Shown here piece after piece: positions 31,251-41,955 of a stretch of 64,000 nt of DNA. Position 1 is the first letter of the stretch; each line of letters begins with the position of its first letter. This DNA is from Malachius bipustulatus (Eukaryota; Arthropoda; Insecta; Coleoptera; Melyridae): assembly GCA_910589415.1 (NCBI GenBank), contig OU342637.1:30410162-30474161 (forward strand), read 5' to 3'. A program made the translations under genes and the position numbers. The notes beneath the pieces are model-generated. The model was not told where the DNA came from. It saw nothing but the letters and a program-made list of their open reading frames with translations, and did not search any database.

Positions 31251-32660
31251 CCTGTATTCCTTCTAACCTGTCTGCTATGTCAGAAGATCACTGTTGTGAC
31301 GTTAGAAGTCTGAAATCTGTCTCCTTGATCACTGTTGTGATCCTGTATTCCTTCTAACCTGTCTGCTATGTCAGAAGATCACTGTTGTGACGTTAGAAGT
31401 CTGAAATCTGTCTCCTTGATCACTGTTGTGATCCTGTATTCCTTCTAACCTGTCTGCTATGTCAGAAGATCACTGTTCTGACGTTAGAAGTCTGAAATCT
31501 GTCTCCTTGATCACTGTTGTGATCCTGTCTTCCTTCTAACCTGTCTGCTATGTCAGAAGTTCACTGTTGTGACGTTAGAAGTCTGAAATCTGTCTCCTTG
31601 ATCACTGTTGTGATCCTGTCTTCCTTCTAACCTGTCTGCTATGTCAGAAGATCACTGTTGTGACGTTAGAAGTCTGAAATCTGTCTCCTTGATCACTGTT
31701 GTGATCCTGTCTTCCTTCTAACCTGTCTGCTTTGTCAGAAGATCACTGTTGTGACGTTAGAAGTCTGAAATCTGTCTCCTTGATCACTGTTGTGATCCTG
31801 TCTTCCTTCTAACCTGTCTGCTTTGTCAGAAGATCACTGTTGTGACGTTAGAAGTCTGAAATCTGTCTCCTTGATCACTGTTGTGATCCTGTCTTCCTTC
31901 TAACCTGTCTGCTATGTCAGAAGATCACTGTTGTGACGTTAGAAGTCTGAAATCTGTCTCCTTGATCACTGTTGTGATCCTGTCTTCCTTCTAACCTGTC
32001 TGCTATGTCAGAAGTTCACTGTTGTGACGTTAGAAGTCTGAAATCTGTCTCCTTGATCACTGTTGTGATCCTGTCTTCCTTCTAACCTGTCTGCTATGTC
32101 AGAAGTTCACTGTTGTGACGTTAGAAGTCTGAAATCTGTCTCCTTGATCACTGTTGTGATCCTGTCTTCCTTCTAACCTGTCTGCTATGTCAGAAGATCA
32201 CTGTTGTGACGTTAGAAGTCTGAAATCTGTCTCCTTGATCACTGTTGTGATCCTGTCTTCCTTCTAACCTGTCTGCTATGTCAGAAGTTCACTGTTGTGA
32301 CGTTAGAAGTCTGAAATCTGTCTCCTTGATCACTGTTGTGATCCTGTCTTCCTTCTAACCTGTCTGCTTTGTCAGAAGATCACTGTTGTGACGTTAGAAG
32401 TCTGAAATCTGTCTCCTTGATCACTGTTGTGATCCTGTCTTCCTTCTAACCTGTCTGCTTTGTCAGAAGATCACTGTTGTGACGTTAGAAGTCTGAAATC
32501 TGTCTCCTTGATCACTGTTGTGATCCTGTCTTCCTTCTAACCTGTCTGCTTTGTCAGAAGATCACTGTTGTGACGTTAGAAGTCTGAAATCTACTCTGTA
32601 TCCGTCTTCTCGATCACTCGTGTGATCCTGGTTTACTCTGACTACTCTGTCAAAAGATCA
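31247..32660 (+). repeat. 91-bp satellite, about 15 units, in the 3' UTR of element A
   Basis: 'tgaaatctgtctccttgatc' recurs every 91 bp (31311, 31402, 31493, ...). Units differ at a few sites (ctgtattcc/ctgtcttcc, tgctatg/tgctttg, agaagatca/agaagttca). Each unit carries inverted pairs: CTTCTAAC...GTTAGAAG and GATCAC-tgtt-GTGATC, so transcripts could form nested hairpins. The last unit (from about 32590) is diverged. The array begins right after the integrase tail and ends near the 3' LTR. It contains stops in the frames examined, so it is not coding, and has no spacers, so it is not CRISPR. Confidence 0.92.
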
Positions 32661-32778
32661 AAGTATTAATTACCCTGATTTTCAGTTGTTATAGTATTCA
32701 GTCTGGTGCGAGTGGTGCGACGCCTACCCTTCCGACGTCTTCAAGTCCGAGGACGGCCTTTTTATCAGGATGGTCGAC

Positions 32779-33090
32779 TGTGGGACCACCTCTACGGTAG
32801 CTGTCCTTGGCTGCTTCCGCCGCCGGCAGTACGGTGGTCTGACGGTGAGTTTCGACGGGGAACCACCGACCGTCTGCAAGCAGTAGCAGTGGGGAGACGT
32901 CGAACGAGGACAGACAGAGTTCAACGCGAACAAGATCAGTGAGGAAATGGAAACGCTCCGGGCTGCTACTCAATGTATTCTTATATATTCTAATAATAAT
33001 CAATTACGAAGTGTTACGAGATTAGAGTTGAATAAAAATAGTTGTAGAAATACGGTGTTTCCCTGTGCCTCTACAAATTAGTCTACAACA
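32779..33090 (+). repeat. 3' LTR of element A
   Basis: Identical by eye to 23326-23637. Preceded by 'tttttatcaggatggtcgac'. Confidence 0.9.
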
Positions 33091-33925
33091 CCTAAGATTT
33101 ACTTTTTTGGCTCTAACTTTTGAACCGACCTGTATAATTTGATGAAATTTTAATTTTTTATAGAGGCCATAAAGACTCATTAAGCCATATCAGAGTGGAT
33201 GTTTGACGTCCTAAAGGAAGTCAGGAACGGACTTACCACCACACTCATTGTGTCAAAGTTTTGACAGGTGTCATTTTACAGAGCTGAAAACTTATTTTTT
33301 AAATACGCTGGTCATTCATCTTTAAAAAAGGTGCTCTTAATTTATTTCGATAAAACTGGTGGTTTTAGAGATAAATCGACTTTTATGCGAATTTTTCCGT
33401 CAATAGCAGTCCATTAGGTAGGTAGGTTGATCAACAAGAACCTGATTTTTACCTGTTTGTGTTTAGCATTAGTAACTTTTGGGTGTTTCGCATACTTAAA
33501 AACCGATTTATCTCGAAAACCGTCAGTTTTACCGAAATAAATTAAGAGCATCTTTTATAAAGATGAAGTATTAGACTATTCAAAAAAATAGTTTTTAGCT
33601 CTGTAAAGTGACACCTGTCAAAATTTTGACTCAACGAGTATGATGGTAAGTCCGTTCCTGACTTCCCTGACGACGTCAAACATCGACTTTAATATGGCCT
33701 GATGGCTCTCTGTGGCGTCTATAACGTGTTTAAATTCCATCCAATTATACAGGTCGGCTCAAAAGTTAGAGCCAAAAAAGTAAATTGCGGGACACCCTTT
33801 TAGGGCTCCATATCTCCGTTTGGGGACACTTTAGGAAAATATTTTTTATGACAGACTAGGTTTTTTTTTACCTCCCCTGTATGCTCCCGAGAGATTAGGA
33901 GGTACTTACCGGACACCCTGTATTT
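33091..33925. repeat. Palindromic element, right part (target of element A)
   Basis: 'ttacttttttggctctaac' at 33100 faces its inverted copy at about 33760; arms share the 'gtcaggaacggactta' and 'cacctgtcaaa' stretches. A second copy is at 41140-41955. The right end is 'ggacaccctgta' (33912-33923). The left end lies at 23265-23325 across element A. Confidence 0.65.
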
Positions 33926-35079
33926 GTATTGTAAAAGGACGGGTATGCCCAGAACAATATTTGATTTGTATACTTAGATAAATAATAATCAATAACAGTG
34001 GTGTTAAGAAATACTTACATTGAAATTATCTTCACAACAAAAAAAAAATCGATTTCGTTTTGGGATTATTATGGTTGCACTGCTTGAAACCATTTATTTC
34101 GACGTTTGTCATCTTAGGGAACATTTAAAAACATTTTGTCAGGAGTTGTTTTTGTAGTATTCGTATACTTTATTTTTTATTTAGTTGGATTCCACCAAGT
34201 CAACATTCTAGGGGAACGATTGACAACAAGACTGATTAGGTTGGTTATGGTGATAGTTACTAGAATAGTCACTAGAATAGTTCCTCAACTAATTTAGGTT
34301 ATGTCTATTACTTGGATGTCATTTCATTTCAAAATTCAAAATCCAAAGAACTACACTCAAACGCAATTTTTCATATTTGTAGACTTCAAAAGTTTAGATA
34401 ACGACTCTGTTTTCGCAAAACGTCATTAAATAAAGTCATGCTAAACAACAGTTAAATTTATGCTCAAAAGATGAATAACTACTAGAAATGAAGTATTTTC
34501 AAAGAAAATTGAGTTAAAATTTTCTCTAATTTGCGTTTTATAAGAGTGCAACAAGGAAGTTATGTTTTACAGATGACGTCATAGCCTGTACCCGAGTCGG
34601 GGAGTGTTGCCGTAACTCTAGTCACAACATAAATTTTTTGTCAAGGTTAAGGAAGCAGGCAACTATCAAGAGATTGCACAGGCTACCAATAACTTGACAG
34701 CTGTTTGACAAATCCATCTAAATAAAAAACAAGGTATACATAATGGTACAAAACAAGAACGATAACTTTTGAGATTCGACATTTTCAATATAAATTTGAA
34801 TATTTAACAACGACATCAACAAAATTAAATAGATCAAAACAATTACTTCTGTATCAACTGTCAACTTCAATGAGTGAAAACTATAACATTATGACGTCAC
34901 ACGCGCTAGGGTTTGTTCGGGACTGTCGGCGTATCTTCAGTACTGGATTCAAAAATTAATTCTTATTTTGAAATAACTTTTGAATTATGAAAAAAAAAAT
35001 AAAAAATAGTTTTGTTATAAAACTTATATAATATGATCTTTCCATTTAGCACAAATTTTTTTTTTCAAAAACCCAATTG
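33926..35079. other. Intergenic DNA before gene 3; holds a duplicated block
   Basis: No gene seen. A block at about 34167-34330 ('ggattccaccaagtca', 'ctaggggaacgatt', 'gactgattaggttggttatgg') reappears at 61500-61680, behind exon 1 of gene 6. Two TGACGTCA-type sites (near 34575 and 34892) are present. Confidence 0.45.
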
Positions 35080-35704
35080 TTCCAATAATCACCGTCCCTA
35101 CAATTAGTGGAAATGATACGCCACTGGATACCAAACTGATCAGGGTGAACTGTAAGTCATAATATCGTCCACTTTCTTTCTCTCTGTACCTTAATGGGGT
35201 TGTAATGTGGTGCATACTATTCGACTTATCCTAAGAATCGTTATGTAGACAACGTTGCCATATTTATGGAGCTTTTACAGAAGGGCACGTTTTTCTTTTA
35301 TTAAACATCATCGATTTTAATGATTTTATTCTATTAGCAGAGAGGAATATTTAATTTAATAAGAAACAAATTTCGTTTTCCGTTCCATAACTAGGTATAT
35401 GATTTGGCTGCACGTCGATCAATATTAGTGAAAATAAAATTTGAAAAGTAACAAACTGGCAACAATGTTTCAATTCTAAGCCAGTAATGCTTTCTGAGAA
35501 CTTTGTGCGTACCTGGATACAATTTTTGAATCATCAACTTTCTGCTTTTTCTCTCTCCAGTCTCCAGTCTCCACTCTCTCCATTTCGTTCCAGACTTCCA
35601 TCGAGAGCGTTTCGCGTTTCCAGCAATACCAACCAAAAGCGGGAGTTTTGTTTCATTCCAAAAAGTTCAAAAAGTCAAAGTTAATAGTTCTATCTAATTG
35701 CACG
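35080..35704 (+). promoter_or_regulatory. Conserved upstream/promoter block of gene 3
   Basis: Shared almost throughout with genes 5 (50835-51444) and 6 (60190-60835): 'cactggataccaaactgatca', 'gtagacaacgttgccatatt', 'tagcagagaggaatatt', 'aactggcaacaatgtttcaa', and the near-ATG piece 'ccagacttccatcgagag...agcaataccaaccaaa'. The length of conservation, beyond a core promoter, reflects segmental duplication and possibly shared expression control. Confidence 0.55.
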
Positions 35705-35723
35705 ATGTGTAGTAACGGAAGAG
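35705..35723 (+). CDS. DUF4780-like gene 3, exon 1 (start codon)
   Basis: ATG TGT AGT AAC GGA AGA G, donor GTGAGT. Codes M-C-S-N-G-R plus the first base of an Asp codon completed by exon 2. Context 'tgcacgATGTG' as in gene 5. Confidence 0.78.
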
Positions 35724-38700
35724 GTGAGTTTATTATTAATTTAATTTTTTATTTATTTGTTTATGTTTTGTGTTTTTTGAGTTGAGCTGATTAATTAACG
35801 AACTTAAAATGTGCACGTTGCGCTTATTTTACTTTTCGCTGTTATAACAACTGATGAAGCGGACATTTTTCTTTTAATTTTTTTACCAATTCATCATTCT
35901 GCAATTTGAAAACAGTATCGCCCTAATTATTGCAGCCGGAGGGAACCTCCAATTTCGTTTTATTTTTTTTTATTTTACACGAGTCAATAATAATGTTATA
36001 ATATTTTATGTGAAAGACTAGGTAGTCCGCAAATATAGCTACAAAAGTATTATATGACGTCATCACTGGAGCACGTTTTGGCTCGACCCTTATTCCGTCT
36101 TCCTTTGGCGTCCCACGTTGCCAAGTTGTGAATTCTTTTTTTCTAAATTACTTTTCCCATTACCGTAATCGCTCGTAATTGCAATGTAATCACTTTTTAA
36201 ATATTTTTGATAGTGGGGGTGGGTATGACAGAGCATGCAGGCTATAATATAGTTTTTAGTAATATTTGCATACACTTCATTCTCATTTCTATTTTTTACC
36301 ATTTCTATCTGCCATTTCTCTTACCGTAAATTATCAAACAAAATCTTTAAAAAAATAAAGAAATATTAGGGCATAGAGACAAAACTACTGCCGCACGCCA
36401 CTGTTAGCTCCAGCTTTTGCAACATCGCCTTCAAATAAAAAAATCTCTCGCTTGCAATTTATTCAAAAAAAGATGTCCTGGTATAACATGAAGTCACGAA
36501 CATTGAAAAATGTTAATTTGCAAATTAAAAAAAAGTCACGCTGTTTAATTAAGGGGCTCCAAGATTTTTTTTTTATTCACATAGAAGCTATCAAATCTCT
36601 ATCTTTAGGTATAATTACGACATACACACTGCGATGCTAATTTTTGAACGCACAGCCTGTATAAACTATAGTTAAACCACGACTGCCATCAAGCAAATAA
36701 TGATTCAAATTATTTATTTTACGATCTCGGAAAGTCGTCTATTCTTTGTTTTCGATTTTCAAAGTGCGGTTGTAGGTATAGTTTTTGATTTTCTCGTTTT
36801 GGGAACGAAAATTTTGAATTCAACGGAACTTTGGACGGGTTTAAATGAGTTATATGAAAAAACAGTTTCTTTGGATCACGTGGTCTATACCAGATACTTA
36901 CACCCCCCCCCCCCTCCCTAAATTGACAAAATCGCGTTTCGCTGTAAAATGTAACATAACGACGAGATCAATTATTAATTTTTGATAATAATATTTATTT
37001 GCATTAAAAATTATGTCAAATATGACAAGCCACGTCAGTTTATAACTGTCAAATTGAACATTAAAAAAATTAAAAATGTAGCATTATTGTTGAAAATGTC
37101 GATAGAAAAAGTTGCCTGTTTTTTTTTCGCCTATTCACCTTTTTATTCTTCTTTTTCCGATTAAAAAATATAACTTTTGATAATTTGGTTTTGACAATTT
37201 GTTGAAAAAAAATTAAATTCCTAAAATGAAAGATATGGCGATATAAAAAAATAAGATATAAAAAACAATATGGCGGCCATATCAAAAACAAAAGTTGGCT
37301 TTGAATATTCTGTAATATAACTTTTGATGAAAACTATACAAAAATGAACACCTACAATGAATTATTTAACAATTTCCAACAACAAAAAAAGATGTCGCCG
37401 AAATGAGCAATCTTGATCCAAAAAATTAATTAGAATTTCTCTGATTAACCAGCTGCTGTACGTAATTTAGCTAGGCAACCCATATGTGAGATTTGTCCAT
37501 CTACACATTATTATCTAACATTTAATCTTATAGTGACAATCAAATAACGGATGAGGGTATCGTTAATATTGCGAAAAAAATTTAAAAGCAGCTTCTCTGG
37601 TCAAAAAAATTTCCCATTAGATCTCTTTATTAAAGATATACCTTGTATCTGAAAGATAGTTCAATTTTCCAATTTTTTTAAAGAGATCTCAGAAACCGTA
37701 TAAGCCACACGACGCTAATGGAGAATTTTTTTTTACCATAGAAGCTGCCTTTAATTTTTTTTTTTTTGAAATATTAAAGGTAGGTATAGCCTTTATTAGG
37801 GTATTTATTTATAAGTATATTTTTTCTAATAGGTACCGGTTCTTTAGACACTTTTAAGTGCATTTTTGCGTTTTTAAACTCTTGATGGAATAAAATTCAT
37901 AATTTGGAGAAACAGTTATTCCCCCCCCCCCCCTCGCAACTTAATTTTTTGTATTTCGTATTTTTTAATCTCCAACCTTTGCGATTCTGATGGCAATTTT
38001 TTTTCTTTTTTAAATAGCTACCAACCGCTTTTTCGATTCCTTGAAAAAGATAAAAAATACTTTTCTGAGCAACCTATACTTCATCCACTTGAGGATACTG
38101 TTCTTGTTCTCGTATCCTCGTATTAGGTATATACATACAGGCTGATCGGACGGCCAGAACTTGTGTCAGATCTGCAGATTTGGCAACGCTTGTTCTTTTA
38201 TGCATGGCTGCATGAACGATGCTTTTTTAATTTAATTTAATATACAGGGTGGGCCATCGAAAAGGTAACAATCCCAATAATTTGGAAAGTGAAGATGTAT
38301 GCGAAAAACGCCGAAACAGGTCGATTTTGTTATCGAGGGGGACATATTTTTGTGACAAATTTAACTACCCAAATTAACCCCCTTGACAGGGGTAGCTACC
38401 TCTTTGCTTATCATCATAGGGAACAGCTATTGAGTGATACATCATTTGAAAGCTACTTGAATTCTCTTTACAACGATATCCATTTTGGGTTTCGCTTACA
38501 TACAGGGTGGCCCAACGAAAACGAAACTCGTCTTAATAACTTGGAAACTGAATTGGTACGCGAAAAACGCCGAAACAGGTTGATTTTGTTATCAGAGTAG
38601 GTATATTTTCGTGACAAATTTAACTACCCAAGTTCACCCCCTTGGCAGAGGTAGCTACCCCATTGCTTATCATCATAAGGAACAGATATCGAGTGATAAT

Positions 38701-39234
38701 CATTTGAAAGCTAAGTTTTCGTTGGGCCACCCTGTATATAACCGAAACCCAAAATGTTGGATATGGTTATAAAGAGAATTCAAGTAGCTTTCAAATGATA
38801 TATCACTCGATATCTGTTCCCTATGATGATAAGAAAAGGGGTAGCTACCCCTGCCAAGAAGGTGAACTTGGGTAGTTAAATTTGTCACTCAAATATGTCC
38901 CCCTCGATAACAAAATCGACCTGTTTCGGCGTTTTTTGCATACATCTTCACTTTTCGATTTATTAGACTTGTTACCTTTTCGATGGCCCACCCTGTATTG
39001 CTCGATTACAAAAGGACCCGAATGGAAAAGGAGGGGGGGTTGAACGGTGTCAATAAAAATTCAAATTTTAGAGCTCTTTTTCAAATTTTTTATTCTCTGA
39101 ATTATAGATTTTATTCCATCAGAGACATAGGTACATATACCTACAATAATAAGAGGTATACATTTTTGTGTATTTAAAATCTGCTGGTGTATTTGATAAG
39201 AGGAACTTTAACGGAATTTTCTTTTATTTTCCAG
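35724..39234 (+). other. Intron 1 of gene 3
   Basis: Starts with a conserved segment (about 35800-36180) shared with genes 4-6, including 'gtgcacgttgcgcttatttt' and 'cccacgttgccaagttgtga'. Later parts match gene 5's intron (for example 36890-37080 with 52480-52680). A run of C at 36901-36914 and another at 37921-37933 are present. A TACAGGGTG-type MITE lies at 38243-38997. No gene seen. Confidence 0.55.
38243..38997. mobile_element. TACAGGGTG-type palindromic MITE in gene 3 intron 1
   Basis: Ends TACAGGGTGGGCCATCGAAA and complement. Arms share the '..cgaaaaacgccgaaacagg' and 'ggtagctacc' stretches with 8377-9068. An internal TACAGGGTGG near 38502 suggests an inner element. The frames on both strands are palindrome artefacts. 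Confidence 0.65.
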
Positions 39235-39275
39235 ACAATTCCAGAGTGGCCACGGTCCAACCCAGCAGCGAAATG
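39235..39275 (+). CDS. DUF4780-like gene 3, exon 2
   Basis: A 41-nt exon after 'ttttccag', ending ..GAAATG before gtaaatataatt. With the split codon it codes D-N-S-R-V-A-T-V-Q-P-S-S-E-M. Phase agrees with both neighbours. Confidence 0.82.
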
Positions 39276-39367
39276 GTAAATATAATTTTTATTAACCGAG
39301 TAACTTATTGGTAGTATCAAGTTGGGTCTCTTGACTATGTATTTTACTTACAGCAATATTATAAAGA

Positions 39368-39550
39368 CTCATCAGGCTAACGGGCAGATTTCTCTGCTGG
39401 TTTTTGAAGCTAATATCGACGTCAAATGACTTTTATTAACATTTCTGCGATAACTTTCATGTCAAAAATAGATAAATGTAAAAATTTTCCACTTAGACTC
39501 GATACCTTCTTCAGAAATGGCCACAGAAATCTGCCCGTTAACTTAATGAG
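39368..39550. mobile_element. Small MITE in intron 2 of gene 3
   Basis: About 183 bp with inverted ends containing TAACGGGCAGATTTCT and CTCAT/ATGAG tips. It explains why this intron 2 (533 nt) is about twice as long as in genes 2, 4 and 5 (263-300 nt). Confidence 0.65.
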
Positions 39551-39808
39551 CATTTATAATACCCGCTGTTATGATTTATTTATTTTTTGTTAATTCCCAT
39601 TCCATTGCATTAAGTTTAAAAAAGTGGCAAAAAAAGGTCCTCGGTGGCTTAGTTTCCTTATTGGAATGCAGAACCCTTTCCCATCGTTTCATACCAAAAT
39701 AAATTCGTAAAGATTTAAGTTGAAAATTCCATTTCATTTTTTTTTTTAATTTAATCAGCAATTAATCGAAAATACTTGACGATAACAATTCTTGTTTGTT
39801 TTTTTCAG

Positions 39809-40447
39809 AGCGAAACGGTTGAAATTCACCGAAAAACTTTCGTTAATGGACCAAACATGGCAATTATTGGCACAGGTGCTCCCACGCCAGAATTTTCATA
39901 TCAGTTTGCTGAAAAACTGCAAGAAGCTCTAACCAACGCTCTTATTGATATTCAAGATGGCCCGGTTCCACTCTTCGATGGAATCAAGCTCACCCGACAG
40001 AATTATATCAAGGTCACCTGCGTCAATGAATATTCCAAAGGATGGTTAATTGATGCGGTGAAGAAGTTGTCCCCTTTTGAGGGAACGTCTCTTCTTGCTG
40101 TCGAAGAGGAAACGGTTCCAGAATTACGTGATTATTATGTCTACGTCCCGAGAACAGCTCTGCTTAACATAGACGATCTACTGACGGGAATAAAAAGATC
40201 AACTCCACATCTCAGAACCGAATTTTGGAAAATTAGAAAATCGAAATTCAGCTTGAACCCCACGGCTTCCGGCACAGTTGCAAAAATTGAAATTGACAAG
40301 GTTTCAATTCGATTGATTGAAGAAATGGGCTATGAGGTATTCGTAAGGATGGGCAGGGTTTTTTTCAGGGATCTCAAAAATAAGAAAGGACATCCTCAAG
40401 CTGAATTTTTGGATAGTTATGTACGAAGTAGGTATTTTATTCACTGA
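39809..40447 (+). CDS. DUF4780-like gene 3, exon 3 (main domain)
   Basis: Terminal exon after 'tttttcag', phase 0, stop TGA. The spliced protein is complete at 232 aa. Linker S-E-T-V-E-I-H-R..., then M-A-I-I-G-T-G-A-P-T-P-E-F and the family landmarks up to IEIDKVSIRLIEEMGYEV. The C-terminal motif departs from all four sisters: R-M-G-R-V-F-F-R-D-L where they have G-M-G-K-A-Y-F-W-D-Y, so two glycine/aromatic positions and the Trp are changed while the frame stays open. Its 3' flank is also altered by an insertion. Either this copy has a shifted role or it is under weak constraint. The domain assignment is as for gene 1. Confidence 0.78.
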   Translation, partial: SETVEIHRKTFVNGPNMAIIGTGAPTPEFSYQFAEKLQEALTNALIDIQDGPVPLFDGIKLTRQNYIKVTCVNEYSKGWLIDAVKKLSPFEGTSLLAVEEETVPELRDYYVYVPRTALLNIDDLLTGIKRSTPHLRTEFWKIRKSKFSLNPTASGTVAKIEIDKVSIRLIEEMGYEVFVRMGRVFFRDLKNKKGHPQAEFLDSYVRSRYFIH

Positions 40448-41130
40448 TTAAACGGTGTGAGTTTTGATTGGATTTTTGAGTATGGGCGAGATTATTGTTG
40501 ATGACCGTTTTAGGGTGTACTTGAATAACATACTATAATCGTCAATTATTTAAAATGTAACGTACCGATCTTGCTGAAAATTTTTTGTATATTATCAGAA
40601 TAACATAAGCATACCATCCATCTTCAAGAATTTTCAGCCCTCCATATGCAGTAAGTTTTGAGTAAAAAAAAGCGAAAAAAAAAGTTTTTTCAGCTATCGA
40701 GGCTATTTGCAAGGTGAAAATTGCACCTAGCGACCTCTATTAGTGTTAATTTTTTACAGAATTCCATAACGAACTACTTTTTTAATACATAAGTTATACC
40801 TAACTAAAAGTTAACAGGAAGGCAGCTTGAGATTAAGTTTTTATTTTTACACCCTAAAACGAAGCGATTCCGACAATAGGTAATCTCGAGTATACTTTTT
40901 CCGCTTCGCCGTCTCGGCAATCAATCTTCTAGTAAAGAGGGACCTCAAGACATTACAATTTATTGTCAATTAATGCTCATTTTAGCATTGTATTAATTAT
41001 TATTTTGGATTTTGTATGTTTTATTCACACCGCCCATCGACTATACATCAAGGTGCTTGGTATATAACCTAATTTCTCTGGAGCAATCATTGAAGTCAAA
41101 ATATACCTAGTAAAATATTTCATAATAATG
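40448..41130 (+). other. 3' flank of gene 3 with an insertion
   Basis: The family 3' block ('acattacaatttattgtcaatta', about 40952) is separated from the stop by about 500 nt that genes 2, 4 and 5 lack. The inserted stretch (about 40480-40935) has no recognisable gene. An AATAAA candidate occurs later near 42005 ('gaataaataaaatgac'). Confidence 0.45.
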
Positions 41131-41139
41131 GTACCCATC

Positions 41140-41955
41140 AACGATTTACTTTTTGGGTTCTAACTTTTGAACCAACCTATATATAGGTGGATGAAATTTT
41201 CATATTTTATAGAGACCATAAAGAGTAATTAGGTCATATCAGAGTGGATGTTTGACGTCATTAGAGAAGTCAGGAACGGACTTGCCAATACACTATTTGG
41301 GTCAAAGTTTTGACAGGTGTCATTTTACAGAGCTAAAAACTTATTTTTTAAATACGCTGGTCATTCATCTTTAAAAAAAATATTCTTAATTTATTTCCAT
41401 AAAACTAACGGTTTTAGAGATAAATCCACTTTTATGCGAATTTTGACCTGTTTTTTTTAATTTTCACCTGTTATTAGTAATTTTTTAATGTCTCGCAGAC
41501 CTAAAAGTTGATTTATCTCGAAAACCGCCAGTTTTATGGAAATAAATTAAGAATACCTTTTTTAAAGATGAATGACCATGAGTATTTAAAAAATAAGTTT
41601 TCAGCTCTGTAAAATGACACCTGTCAAACTTTGACCCAAAGAGTGTGGTGGTGGTGGTGGTGATGGTAAGTCCGTTCCTGACTTCCCTGATAACGTCAAA
41701 CATACCACTCTGATAATATGGCTTTATGACTTATGATTTTGTCTCTATAAAATAATAAAATTTCATCAAATTATCCAAGTCGTTTCAAAAGTTAGAGCCA
41801 AAAAAGTAAATCCTTGAGTATATCTTTTGAGTTCTGTATCTCCGTTTAAGGACACTTTAGGAATTTTTTAATGACTAGTTTTTGACATTTTTTGACCTCC
41901 CCTGTATGCTGCCGACAAATAAGGGGGTACTTAACCGACACCCTACGTATTTTAT
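41140..41955. repeat. Palindromic element, second copy of the 33091 family
   Basis: Arms around 41150-41440 and 41490-41830 are inverted copies: 'atttactttttgggttctaac' against 'gttagagccaaaaaagtaaat', and 'gaagtcaggaacggactt' against its complement. The right end is 'accgacaccctacg'. A (GGT)n run lies at 41645-41662. Confidence 0.65.

Larger units (their letters stand above)
23326..33090 (+). mobile_element. Ty3/gypsy-type LTR element A (decayed, contains element B)
   Basis: Two LTRs of 312 bp, identical by eye, bound 9.8 kb. The inside holds element B, a decayed reverse transcriptase (30150-30830), an integrase C-terminus (30960-31250) and a 91-bp satellite in the place of a 3' UTR. RNase H and most of integrase are gone. 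After the 5' LTR comes 'gttgtcagaagtgg'; before the 3' LTR comes 'tcaggatggtcgac'. Element B shares both motifs, so A and B are related. No clean target duplication is seen (flanks taccc / cctaa). It sits in a palindromic element whose halves flank it. Confidence 0.8.

Noticed and set aside
31247..32660. CRISPR-like regular array (91 bp), and likewise 20510-21750 (157 bp)
   Set aside because: The whole period is conserved with no unique spacers, and the sequence is eukaryotic. These are satellites.
38289..38600. 103-codon frame, and similar frames at 8762-9016 and 46776-47081
   Set aside because: Shared words come from the TACAGGGTG palindromic MITE and not from a protein family; lengths and frames are not preserved.
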